Source: Patescibacteria group bacterium (lineage in GTDB: Bacteria; Patescibacteriota; Patescibacteriia; UBA2591; UBA6264). From it: DNA of 26,901 nucleotides. Positions 12,964 through 21,335 of the stretch are shown piece by piece. Each line of letters opens with the position of its first letter. Position 1 is the first letter of the stretch. A model generated the notes under the pieces. That model saw only the letters and a list, made by a program, of their open reading frames with translations, did no database searches and was not told the origin of the DNA. The stretch covers positions 1 through 26,901 of the forward strand of contig JAHIMV010000098.1 in assembly GCA_018896315.1 (NCBI GenBank), given 5' to 3'. A program made the translations under genes and the position numbers.

Positions 12964-13839
12964 ATGGCAACAAATAATCCAAGCAAAAAAAAGATAGAAA
13001 TTCTTAAAAAAGAATATAATTCCTTGTGTAAAGGCAAAGAATCTCTTTTAAATATGATAGATGAGGCAGAAATACCAGAAAATGTGTATAACTCCAATGC
13101 GATTGAAAATTCTACTCTCACGCTTAAAGAAACAGAAAAGATTCTTATGGACATGGAAGTTTCTCGCAATGTTTCTTTACGTGAAGTTTTTGAAGCAAAG
13201 AATTTGGCGCAGGTTATTGATTATACTAGGAAAAATTTAAAAAATGCAGAAATTACGCAAGAAACGATTCTTTTGCTTCATAAGATGCTTATTAATAATA
13301 TTGACGATAATATTGCCGGTAGATTTAGAAAAAAGGGTGAATACGTTAGAGTTGGAACCTATATTGCTCCAGCGCCTGAACATGTAGAGGCGATGATGCA
13401 AGAATCTTTACTTGAGTATTCAGGTAATTTAACACAATATTTTATTGATAAAATTGCCAAGTTTCATCTTGAATTCGAAAGCATTCATCCATTTTGCGAT
13501 GGAAATGGCCGTATTGGCCGCGTATTATTAAATTATCAATTAATGCGCTTTGGTTTTCCAACTGTAATTATCCGTAATAAAGAAAAAAAAGAATATTATA
13601 AATCATTTAAAGATTATCGCGAAAACAAGAATTTCAAGACATTGGAAAAAATTATTTTTCTTGCCCTTACAGAATCGTTGCATAAAAGAATTACTTATTT
13701 AAAAGGAGAAAAGATTATTCCTTTAGCTGATTATGCAAAACAACACAAAAAATCAGTAACAGCAATATTAAATGCGGCGCGCCGGCAAACCATTCCTGCT
13801 TTTAGAGAGAAGAATATTTGGAAAATTGGCGGGAAGTAA
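12964..13839 (+). CDS. Class II Fic protein with C-terminal winged/HTH segment
   Basis: A 291-residue Fic protein, probably an AMP-transferase acting on a protein. The catalytic loop is complete: H175-PFCDGNGRIGR186. An N-terminal inhibitory motif S44-NAI-E48-N49 matches (S/T)xxxE(G/N), so the protein should be self-inhibited (class II) and need no separate antitoxin. The Fic_N-type start (NVYNSNAIENSTLTLKETEKIL) is standard. The last 45 residues (PLADYAKQHKKSVTAILNAARRQTIPAFREKNIWKIG) look like a DNA-binding HTH, suggesting autoregulation through the inverted repeat in its promoter. The start is fixed by the -10 box 7 bases upstream. Confidence 0.9.
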   Translation: MATNNPSKKKIEILKKEYNSLCKGKESLLNMIDEAEIPENVYNSNAIENSTLTLKETEKILMDMEVSRNVSLREVFEAKNLAQVIDYTRKNLKNAEITQETILLLHKMLINNIDDNIAGRFRKKGEYVRVGTYIAPAPEHVEAMMQESLLEYSGNLTQYFIDKIAKFHLEFESIHPFCDGNGRIGRVLLNYQLMRFGFPTVIIRNKEKKEYYKSFKDYRENKNFKTLEKIIFLALTESLHKRITYLKGEKIIPLADYAKQHKKSVTAILNAARRQTIPAFREKNIWKIGGK

Positions 13840-13870
13840 CAAGGGACTTTTTCTAAAAGAAGAAATAAAA

Positions 13871-13944
13871 CGTGTTAGATACCATTTAATAGAAGTTTGG
13901 AGACTTAGTCTCCAAAAAGATAAAATCCTGAAAATTTAATTGAA
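13871..13944 (+). repeat. Intergenic repeat copy 13
   Basis: CGTGTTAGATACC (13871-13883, a decayed GGTGTCAGGTACC), hairpin TTTGGAGAC/GTCTCCAAA with loop TTA, nine perfect pairs (13896-13916), tail CCTGAAAATTTAATTGA (13927-13943). The next gene begins 43 bases later. Confidence 0.75.
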
Positions 13945-13985
13945 GTATGTAAATAAAAATATAAGAAATATTTTATATTCATAAT

Positions 13986-15122
13986 ATGAATTTTAAAAAG
14001 CTACATTTAAATAAATTTGAGAAAAAAGACAATATTATAGATCAAGATCATGATTTAAAAAAGGCAGCAAAAACAGATAAAGAAAAAACAGAAGAGAATA
14101 GCGAAATATTTATTTCAGATACAGATAAATTTTATAAAAACAGAGAGAGTTGTGAGGTTACAGGTAGAGATTTTAATTTTTATAGACATATGATATACCC
14201 AGGTCTTAGTGATGAGGAAATTCATAAAACCTTAAAAGATGGGGTGATAGATATAGGATGTGGAGCAAGTACGTTTGGAGTAGAAGCTAAAGAAAAATTT
14301 CCAGATATAAAGAATATTGTTTCAATAGACGTTCAAGATTTTGATAAAATAATACATGAAAGAGAAAAAAGACAAAAAACTTCAAGCAAAGAAGGATATG
14401 TTCAAACAACGGCCCTATCTTTACCATTTAAAGATAATTCATTTGGAGAAGTAATAACAAATTTTGGTCCATTATATTATGTTTATAATAATTACATTTT
14501 TAATAGTGGGGGTAATGATAAATTAGAGTTATTGGTAGTTGCTAGAAATGGACTTCATATTCTTTATGAAATGTTAAGGGTTGTAAAATGTGGTGGAAAA
14601 GTAAGGATTTGTCCAGTTTTTCAATATGATAAAAGTAAAGAGCCGATACCATTTGATTATTCTGACAATATAGATCAGTTTTTTCGTGAATATTTTTATA
14701 ATACATTAGAAAAATGTAATATACCAAAACCAAAATTCCAAGAATTTACCGGGGAACCGAGAAAAGAAACATTTCCTGACAGTGTTTTTTCTATGGTAAT
14801 AACTAAACCGGATAATATTGAGAATAATGGGAATGAAAAGAAAAATGATTTTTTAAAACCTTTTAAGGATGTGTTAAATGATTTAAACAAAGAAATCAAT
14901 AAATTTTATAAATTTAAAAAAGAAATAGATGAATTGAGAAATAAAAGACATGAATTAGGACAGGCATTTGATGAATTAGAGGAGCCCTATCTGTATCCCC
15001 ATGGTTCTTATAAAAATTGTCCAGATGACATAAAGATGAAAATACAAAAAATAAAAACAGAATATTATGAGTTAGAAAAAGAAATATTAGAGAAAGAAAA
15101 AATATTTAAAAATATGACATAA
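13986..15122 (+). CDS. Class I SAM-dependent methyltransferase with coiled-coil C-terminus
   Basis: A 378-residue protein. Residues about 80-235 form a Rossmann methyltransferase: motif I GVIDIGCGASTFG, an acidic SIDVQD (motif II), ALSLPFKDNSFGEVITNF (motif IV region) and the post-motif helix LYEMLRVVKCGGKVRI. The first 60 residues are charged and probably disordered. The last 90 residues are Lys/Glu-rich heptads (DVLNDLNKEINKFYKFKKEI.., KTEYYELEKEILEKEKI), a likely coiled coil. The substrate is unknown. It is a solo gene between repeats. Confidence 0.8.
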   Translation: MNFKKLHLNKFEKKDNIIDQDHDLKKAAKTDKEKTEENSEIFISDTDKFYKNRESCEVTGRDFNFYRHMIYPGLSDEEIHKTLKDGVIDIGCGASTFGVEAKEKFPDIKNIVSIDVQDFDKIIHEREKRQKTSSKEGYVQTTALSLPFKDNSFGEVITNFGPLYYVYNNYIFNSGGNDKLELLVVARNGLHILYEMLRVVKCGGKVRICPVFQYDKSKEPIPFDYSDNIDQFFREYFYNTLEKCNIPKPKFQEFTGEPRKETFPDSVFSMVITKPDNIENNGNEKKNDFLKPFKDVLNDLNKEINKFYKFKKEIDELRNKRHELGQAFDELEEPYLYPHGSYKNCPDDIKMKIQKIKTEYYELEKEILEKEKIFKNMT

Positions 15123-15140
15123 ATGATATTGAAATAAAAA

Positions 15141-15192
15141 GGGGACTTGAAATAAATTGACTAAAATAAACAACCCTGAAAATTTAATTGAG
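15141..15192 (+). repeat. Intergenic repeat copy 14, last of the family
   Basis: GGGGACTTGAA (15141-15151) and an exact tail CCTGAAAATTTAATTGAG (15175-15192). No hairpin module is present. Confidence 0.7.
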
Positions 15193-15194
15193 AA

Positions 15195-15332
15195 GTAAAT
15201 GTTTAAACAACGGAAACAGGGCAGACATCGCCGGCTTTGGGGAGCCATTTGACAAGATTTTCGACAGTGAGCTCAAGTCGAACTGCTTATGGCTGAGTTT
15301 TGACTAAAGAGAGAGGTAGAGCCTCTTTTTTT
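15195..15332 (+). other. Unexplained GC-richer segment ending in a terminator
   Basis: This segment is less AT-rich than its surroundings. One frame stays open from about 15200 to a TAA at 15304-15306, reading ..GFGEPFDKIFDSELK.., which looks like the tail of a decayed gene. It holds a palindrome TTCGAC/GTCGAA around TGAGCTCA (about 15258-15281) and ends in a T-run hairpin (AGAGG/CCTCT, then seven T, 15312-15332). It could be a gene relic or a small RNA. The gap 15123-15460 otherwise contains repeat copy 14 and a TATAAT at 15356-15361. Confidence 0.35.
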
Positions 15333-15460
15333 GGTTGCCGAAGTTAAGGGATTTGTTATAATTAAAATACCTTAATTTCTATACAATAAAATTTAATTTC
15401 AAGGTTCTGGCAAAGCTAGGTTCTTATAATTAAAGTGAATTTATATAATAAATTTCTAAT

Positions 15461-16408
15461 ATGGTTGCTTCTCAAAAACAACAATTTTGTACTTGCGGGT
15501 GTGGCGAGAAAGTTAATCTCGGTAATAGATATATTCGGGGCCATAATAGAAGAAAGCAAGTTAATATATCGAGTATTTGTCGACTTTATATCCAAGAAGA
15601 AATGTCAATAGATGAAGTAGCTGAGAAGATTGGATATAGTCACAATTTAGTAAAAAGATGTTTGCACCAGCATGGTTTTAAGACAAGGAGTGCGACTACA
15701 GCAGCCCAGTTGGCTAGCAGGAAGGGCAAAGGTTATATGCAAACAGCAGAAGGAAGAAGACGACACGGCTTAGTTATGAAAGGACATTCGTTCAATAGAA
15801 GATTACAATATGATAGGAGCTTTTTTAAAAAGCCATCTAGAAGTATGTACTATATTTTAGGATTTATTTTTGCTGATGGTTGTGTTAGTGAGGATCAGCG
15901 TTTAATGTTTTCGATTAAGGACGAGGTATTGCTTGAGAAAATTGCCCAAACAATCGGGAAACAGACGGTTAGGAAATTAAAAAGTGGTTATTTTTCCTTA
16001 ACATACTGTTCTAAGGAGATGATTAGAGATCTAAAGCGTTTAGGAGTAACCGGTAGAAAAACGGAAAGACTTAAACCAGTTTATGTCCCAAAACAGTATT
16101 TAAATCATTTTATAAGAGGATATTTTGACGGAGACGGTTGCATTAGTTTTAATATAGCTTTAAATAAATATGTGTCTTGTTTTTCAAGCAGCAGCCCCAG
16201 GTTTTTAGAATGGATACACAAAATTATTGAAATAAAGAGCGGATGTCTTAGAAAATACGCCCTTAATTGTTTTGAATTAAGATTTGGGGAGCCTGACACA
16301 ATTAGATTAGGTCACTTTATATATCACAACCTTAATCTAAATAAAGATATTTACTTAGAACGAAAATGGTTAAGATTTCAAAAACTTTTTAATCAAATTA
16401 ATATTTAA
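15461..16408 (+). CDS. Free-standing LAGLIDADG homing endonuclease with N-terminal HTH
   Basis: A 315-residue protein with two LAGLIDADG helices: YYILGFIFADGCV (about residues 130-142) and HFIRGYFDGDGCIS (about 212-225), each with the catalytic acidic residue, so it can act as a monomer. The N-terminus has a Cys cluster (CTCGCGEKV) and an HTH (MSIDEVAEKIGYSHNLVKRCLHQHGF), both probably for DNA binding. It is not inside an intron or intein here, so it is a free-standing mobile gene or has been captured as a regulator. It ends 10 bases before the RmlA-like gene. Confidence 0.85.
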   Translation: MVASQKQQFCTCGCGEKVNLGNRYIRGHNRRKQVNISSICRLYIQEEMSIDEVAEKIGYSHNLVKRCLHQHGFKTRSATTAAQLASRKGKGYMQTAEGRRRHGLVMKGHSFNRRLQYDRSFFKKPSRSMYYILGFIFADGCVSEDQRLMFSIKDEVLLEKIAQTIGKQTVRKLKSGYFSLTYCSKEMIRDLKRLGVTGRKTERLKPVYVPKQYLNHFIRGYFDGDGCISFNIALNKYVSCFSSSSPRFLEWIHKIIEIKSGCLRKYALNCFELRFGEPDTIRLGHFIYHNLNLNKDIYLERKWLRFQKLFNQINI

Positions 16409-16418
16409 TATTATAATT

Positions 16419-17147
16419 ATGAAGGGTATCATATTAGCCGGAGGAACCGGAACACGGTTACTCCCATTAACAAAAGTCACCAACAAACATTGTTTAGCAG
16501 TTTTTAAGAAGCCGATGATTTATTATCCTTTAGAGACTTTGGTCAATGCAGGAATAAAAGATGTTTTAATCGTTACAGGGGGAAACAGCCCAGGCGATTT
16601 TCTTAAACTTTTAGGGAACGGGAAGGAATTTGGATTAAAAGAACTTCATTATACATATCAAGAAGGCTCAGGAGGTATTGCAGAAGCTTTAGGTTTGGCA
16701 GAAGATTTTGCGGACAATGGCAAGGTGGCAGTTATTTTAGGAGATAATATTTTTGAAGATAACATCTCTCAAGCAGTTAAAGATTTTGAAAAACAAAAGT
16801 TGGGAGCTAAACTTTTTTTAAAGAAAGTTCCTGATCCAGAACGTTTTGGGGTGGCGGAAATTAAAGGAAAAAAAATAATTAATATTGAAGAAAAGCCAAA
16901 AAAGCCCAAAAGCAATTATGCTGTTACTGGTCTTTATATGTATAATGGCCATGTGTTTGATGTGATTAAAACATTAAAACCGTCTCAAAGAGGAGAATTA
17001 GAAATTACTGATGTAAATAATTTCTATATTAAACAAGAAACAGCTACTTATGAAGTTATCAAAGGTTTTTGGTCAGATGCTGGGACTTTTGAATCTTTAT
17101 TAAGGGCTTCCAACTTAGTGGCCGCGAAGGCTAAATTAAAGACGTGA
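16419..17147 (+). CDS. Sugar-1-phosphate nucleotidyltransferase, RmlA/RfbA-like
   Basis: A 242-residue enzyme that joins a nucleoside triphosphate and a sugar 1-phosphate, most like glucose-1-phosphate thymidylyltransferase (dTDP-sugar and envelope polysaccharide synthesis). The signature GIILAGGTGTRLLPLT is at residues 3-18, the metal-binding LGDNIF at about 109-114, VPDPERFGVAEI at about 138-149, and EEKPKKPKSNYAVTGLYMY after it. It is shorter than the usual 290 residues, lacking the C-terminal allosteric region. TATAAT ends two bases before the ATG. No other rml genes are nearby. Confidence 0.85.
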   Translation: MKGIILAGGTGTRLLPLTKVTNKHCLAVFKKPMIYYPLETLVNAGIKDVLIVTGGNSPGDFLKLLGNGKEFGLKELHYTYQEGSGGIAEALGLAEDFADNGKVAVILGDNIFEDNISQAVKDFEKQKLGAKLFLKKVPDPERFGVAEIKGKKIINIEEKPKKPKSNYAVTGLYMYNGHVFDVIKTLKPSQRGELEITDVNNFYIKQETATYEVIKGFWSDAGTFESLLRASNLVAAKAKLKT

Positions 17148-17186
17148 CTTGTTTATTTTGAGAAGTGTGTTAGAATAAAAGCCATA

Positions 17187-17324
17187 ATTTGAAAATTCCA
17201 AATAACAAATTACAAATAACAAACAAATTCAAAATCCCAAATTCTAAATGTTTTGAATTTTGATCATTAGAATTTAGATATTGTTTGAGATTTGGTGCTT
17301 AGTGCTTGTGATTTGGAGCGGAGT
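17187..17324 (+). repeat. AT-rich dispersed intergenic repeat
   Basis: A string of AAATTCCAAATAACAAA-type words, then its rough reverse complement (TTTTGAATTTTGATCATTAGAAT, split as seen) and TTTGGTGCTTAGTGCTTGTG. This is a kind of low-complexity intergenic repeat I recall from many CPR and other metagenomic genomes. It occupies the gap before rpsP and may carry its promoter, which I cannot pinpoint. Confidence 0.5.
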
Positions 17325-17331
17325 GACGACT

Positions 17332-17703
17332 ATGTTAACAATAAAATTCAGCAGAAGAGGAAAAAAGAATCAACCATTTTTTCGTATAGTTGTATTAGAA
17401 AAAAGTAAAGATCCTGTAGGAGATTTTTTAGAGGATTTGGGTTTTTTAAATCCTTTAACAAAAAAAAATTCTCTTAAAGTTGACAGAATAAAATATTGGA
17501 TTTCTCAAGGAGCTCAACCATCTGGTTCAGTTCATAATCTATTGGTTAAAGAAGGGGTTATTAAAGCAGATAAAGTTAAGGTTACAAAAATCCATAAGAA
17601 GAAGACTGAACAACAACCAAAAACAAAAGAAATGAAAAAAGTGAAAGAGGTGAAAGAAGTGAAAGAAGAAGAAATTAAAAAGAAACCACAAGATAAGTCT
17701 TGA
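17332..17703 (+). CDS. rpsP: Ribosomal protein bS16
   Basis: A 123-residue S16 protein of the small ribosomal subunit. The conserved core is MLTIKFSRRGKKNQPFFRIVVLEKSKDPVGDFLEDLGFLNP.. (split here for length), then VDRIKYWISQGAQPSGSVHNLLVKEGV. The last 40 residues are a Lys/Glu tail with KEVKEVKEEE repeats, beyond the usual length of about 85. ATG 17332 gives the family N-terminus; the upstream frame is not conserved. It opens the rpsP-khpA-trmD cluster, from which rimM is missing. Confidence 0.95.
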   Translation: MLTIKFSRRGKKNQPFFRIVVLEKSKDPVGDFLEDLGFLNPLTKKNSLKVDRIKYWISQGAQPSGSVHNLLVKEGVIKADKVKVTKIHKKKTEQQPKTKEMKKVKEVKEVKEEEIKKKPQDKS

Positions 17704-17749
17704 CAAGTCTTTTATTTCTGTTATTATTGAAGCAGATTTTAATACAAGG

Positions 17750-17818
17750 CCAGTCTTAAATAAGATAAGAAACCTTTATTTAAATTAATTCGGTTTCGAG
17801 AAAAGGTCGTTAGACTGG
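17750..17818 (+). promoter_or_regulatory. Structured leader candidate between rpsP and khpA
   Basis: CCAGTCTTAA (17750-17759) pairs with TTAGACTGG (17810-17818) with one bulge, and inside it AACCTTT can pair with AAAGG-T. There is no T-run. It may be a regulatory leader for khpA or a processing site. Confidence 0.4.
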
Positions 17819-17871
17819 AAGGATGTATTCGTTCTTTGATTAATAGTTAATTTGAATATTAGTTTAAGTAT

Positions 17872-18174
17872 ATGGCAGAAAAACATTTAGATCAGGAATT
17901 CTTAGAAAACTTAATTAAGGCTCTTGTCGCTCACCCAGAAGATGTTAAAATATCTCGTAACGTTGATGAGATGGGAGTTTTACTTTCACTTAAGATTCAC
18001 TCAGAAGATATGGGTCAAGTCATTGGTCGCCAAGGGGCAACAGCTCGCGCCATTAGATCTCTATTACGCATTGTTGGACTAAGAAACAATGCTCGCGTTA
18101 ATCTTAAGATTGAAGAGCCAGAGGGGTCAACAAGAACCCCGCGCGCAAGTGTAGATGAAGAATTAAAATTATAG
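17872..18174 (+). CDS. khpA: KH-domain RNA-binding protein KhpA
   Basis: A 100-residue protein with a single KH domain: VIGRQGATARAIRSLLRIVG contains the GxxG loop (GRQG) at about residues 52-55. It matches KhpA (old name YlqC), an RNA chaperone that pairs with KhpB in many Gram-positives. The usual length is about 75-80; the extra residues are a C-terminal tail (EEPEGSTRTPRASVDEELKL). Position after rpsP and before trmD is the standard one. The 3' end touches a 64-bp palindromic element. Confidence 0.9.
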   Translation: MAEKHLDQEFLENLIKALVAHPEDVKISRNVDEMGVLLSLKIHSEDMGQVIGRQGATARAIRSLLRIVGLRNNARVNLKIEEPEGSTRTPRASVDEELKL

Positions 18175-18175
18175 A

Positions 18176-18239
18176 TTAATCCTGTTAAATCCTGTGGAGC
18201 AGGAATTTCGCCTTTGGCGAAATTATTTAACAGGATGAA
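18176..18239 (+). repeat. 64-bp palindromic element, intergenic copy
   Basis: Outer arms TTAATCCTGTTAAAT and ATTTAACAGGATGAA pair with one mismatch, and an inner hairpin AATTTCGCC/GGCGAAATT has loop TTT. The same 64-bp structure, with high identity in the 3' half, sits inside rluD at 23134-23197. It starts two bases after the khpA stop. Confidence 0.8.
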
Positions 18240-18253
18240 CCCAATAAATGGGA

Positions 18254-18288
18254 GTAAAAGTCGTTACCCTATGGGTGGCGATTTTTAC
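18254..18288 (+). terminator. Terminator-like hairpin of the rpsP-khpA unit
   Basis: GTAAAAGTCG pairs with CGATTTTTAC (one G-T pair) and ACCC with GGGT around TAT. T residues lie within the 3' arm. Confidence 0.5.
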
Positions 18289-18408
18289 ATAAAGCGATCC
18301 CAATATACGAATGCATGCGAATACTACGAATAAAAATAAAATTAGCCCATTAAAGACAGTAAGGATATTAGTATAATTAGTATTAATTTGTATATTAGTA
18401 TCGATATT

Positions 18409-19077
18409 ATGCGTTTTGAAATTATTACCATTTTTCCTCATATTTTTGATTCTTTTTTAAAAACATCAATTATTAAACGAGCTAAAGATAGGAAATTGAT
18501 TAATATTAAAATTCACGATTTAAGAAAATGGGCTGTAGATAAACATAAAACAATTGACGATAAGCCCTATGGCGGTGGTCCAGGTATGGTCTTCAAAGTA
18601 GATACAATTTATAGGACTTTAAAAAGTTTAAATAAAGATAGAAGGAAAAGACAGTCGATTGTTCTTTTAACTCCTCAAGGTAAGCAATTTGATCAAAAAA
18701 CAGCTAAAAGATTATCGAAAAAAGATAGACTTATTCTTGTTTGCGGGAGATATGAAGGATTTGATAATAGGATAAAGAAGTTTGTTGATGAACAAATTTC
18801 TATAGGTCCATATATTTTAAACGGTGGCGAGGTGCCGGCGATGACTTTAATAGAGGTTATTACACGATTGCTTCCAAAGGTAATTAGAGAAGAGTCTTTA
18901 AAAGAAGAATCATTTTCTTTTAAATCATCAATCAATCTTGAATATCCGCAATATACTCGTCCAGAGGTCTTTACATATAAAGATAAATCTGGTAAGCTGA
19001 AAACATTAAAGGTGCCCAAGATTCTACTTTCAGGAAATCATGCAAAGATTAAAGAATGGAAAGAAAAAGTTCTTTGA
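18409..19077 (+). CDS. trmD: tRNA (guanine-37-N1)-methyltransferase
   Basis: A 222-residue SPOUT-fold enzyme that methylates G37 next to the anticodon, preventing frameshifts. Signatures: MRFEIITIFPHIFDSF at the start, DDKPYGGGPGMVF (about residues 51-63), and the SAM-binding knot LVCGRYEGFDNRI (about 112-124) with IGPYILNGGEVPAM (about 135-148). I choose ATG 18409 because the protein then starts with the family's first strand; an in-frame upstream ATG at 18388 adds seven atypical residues. TAGTAT 7 bases before the ATG could be a -10 box. It ends the cluster that begins with rpsP. Confidence 0.95.
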   Translation: MRFEIITIFPHIFDSFLKTSIIKRAKDRKLINIKIHDLRKWAVDKHKTIDDKPYGGGPGMVFKVDTIYRTLKSLNKDRRKRQSIVLLTPQGKQFDQKTAKRLSKKDRLILVCGRYEGFDNRIKKFVDEQISIGPYILNGGEVPAMTLIEVITRLLPKVIREESLKEESFSFKSSINLEYPQYTRPEVFTYKDKSGKLKTLKVPKILLSGNHAKIKEWKEKVL

Positions 19078-19190
19078 CAATTAAATAAATTGCTTCGCAA
19101 TTTTCCTACTAATTACGAATAAGACCGAATTACGAATAACTTTAAACTAGAAATTTGTAATTCGTAGGGGGAACGAGCGAAGCGAGTGAA

Positions 19191-19222
19191 TGAAGAATTT
19201 CTCGAAGACAGAGAAATAACCA
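19191..19222 (+). other. 5' arm of the 16S precursor processing stem
   Basis: About 32 bases (TGAAGAATTTCTCGAAGACA..) are complementary, with a few mismatches, to 20935-20966 downstream of 16S. This fits the long stem that RNase III cuts to release pre-16S rRNA. Just before it, GAGCGAAGCGAG is another small palindrome. Confidence 0.65.
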
Positions 19223-19259
19223 TTATATTCCTTTAACATTTTTTATTTATTTAAACTCT

Positions 19260-20862
<1,603 letters not shown>

Positions 20863-20934
20863 AGAGGATCTAACCCTTACTTATTTTAAGTAAGAGGTAG
20901 GTCGACCTTTAAACCTTTTTGGTTTAAGGTAAGG

Positions 20935-20966
20935 ATTGGTTTTTTCTGTCTTCGAAAAGTTCTTCA
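20935..20966 (+). other. 3' arm of the 16S precursor processing stem
   Basis: Its reverse complement aligns with 19191-19222, including the shared block TCGAAGACAGA. The pair encloses the full 16S gene only, not tRNAs or 23S. Confidence 0.65.
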
Positions 20967-20977
20967 TTTTATTATTT

Positions 20978-21002
20978 AGATCCTATTTGGGTCTTTTTTT
21001 TC
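20978..21002 (+). terminator. Rho-independent terminator of the 16S gene
   Basis: AGATCC pairs with GGGTCT (one G-T pair) around TATTT, followed by about nine T. It separates 16S from the tRNA genes downstream. Confidence 0.7.
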
Positions 21003-21015
21003 TTTAAATTTTTTA

Positions 21016-21044
21016 TTGACTTAAATAAAAACTTTTAGTATAAT
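21016..21044 (+). promoter_or_regulatory. Promoter of the tRNA-Ile/tRNA-Val unit
   Basis: TTGACT (21016-21021), 17 bases, perfect TATAAT (21039-21044), ten bases before the mature tRNA-Ile 5' end. Confidence 0.8.
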
Positions 21045-21054
21045 CCAAGTGAAG

Positions 21055-21131
21055 GGGCATGTAGCTCAGCTGGTTAGAGCGCGTCTCTGATAAAGACGAG
21101 GTCGGAGGTTCGAATCCTCCCGTGCCCACCA
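21055..21131 (+). tRNA. tRNA-Ile (anticodon GAT)
   Basis: A 77-nt cloverleaf with 7-bp acceptor stem GGGCATG/CGTGCCC, D-arm GCTCAGCTGGTTAGAGC, anticodon stem CGTCT/AGACG with loop CTGATAA, T-loop GGTTCGAATC, and an encoded CCA. Confidence 0.97.
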
Positions 21132-21144
21132 TGGATAAATTAAG

Positions 21145-21221
21145 GGGCTCGTAGCTCAGCTGGTTAGAGCGTTTCGTTGACATCGAAAAGGTCGCCCGTT
21201 CGAGTCGGGCCGAGCCCACCA
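21145..21221 (+). tRNA. tRNA-Val (anticodon GAC)
   Basis: A 77-nt cloverleaf, 13 bases after tRNA-Ile. Acceptor GGGCTCG/CGAGCCC, anticodon stem TTTCG/CGAAA with loop TTGACAT, T-loop GTTCGAGTC, encoded CCA. 23S rRNA, expected after such a pair in a linked operon, does not follow. Confidence 0.97.
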
Positions 21222-21257
21222 GAAAAATCAAAGATTAAAAATCAAAATGGAAAATTT

Positions 21258-21310
21258 TTGATGCTTCGGCTATGCTCAGCATCAACCCTGAGCTTTGTCG
21301 AAGGGTTGAT
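21258..21310 (+). repeat. Two overlapping small palindromes
   Basis: TTGATGCT/AGCATCAA (21258-21285) and ATCAACCCT/AGGGTTGAT (21281-21310) share bases and could switch with each other. The second has the CCCTGAGCTTTGTCGAAGGG form widely seen as an interspersed repeat in bacteria. Confidence 0.6.
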
Positions 21311-21335
21311 ATTTACATTTTACATTATTAATATT

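Noticed and set aside
105..15192. CRISPR array
   Set aside because: The repeats are 1-2 kb apart, differ in stem sequence and are separated by genes, not by uniform spacers.
105..15192. Classical integron
   Set aside because: No IntI-like integrase and no clear GTTRRRY core sites are visible, so only a structural analogy is claimed.
17332..19077. Alternative genetic code (TGA as Gly)
   Set aside because: rpsP and trmD end in TGA at the family-typical positions, and no in-frame TGA occurs in core genes.
21013..21231. Open frame on the - strand across both tRNA genes (ARLERATFS.., GTGGFEPPTSS..)
   Set aside because: It is the antisense of tRNA-Val and tRNA-Ile, a well-known false ORF.
21177..21335. 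Upstream extension of the cca reading frame
   Set aside because: It starts inside tRNA-Val and crosses small palindromes; the ATG at 21336 is more credible.
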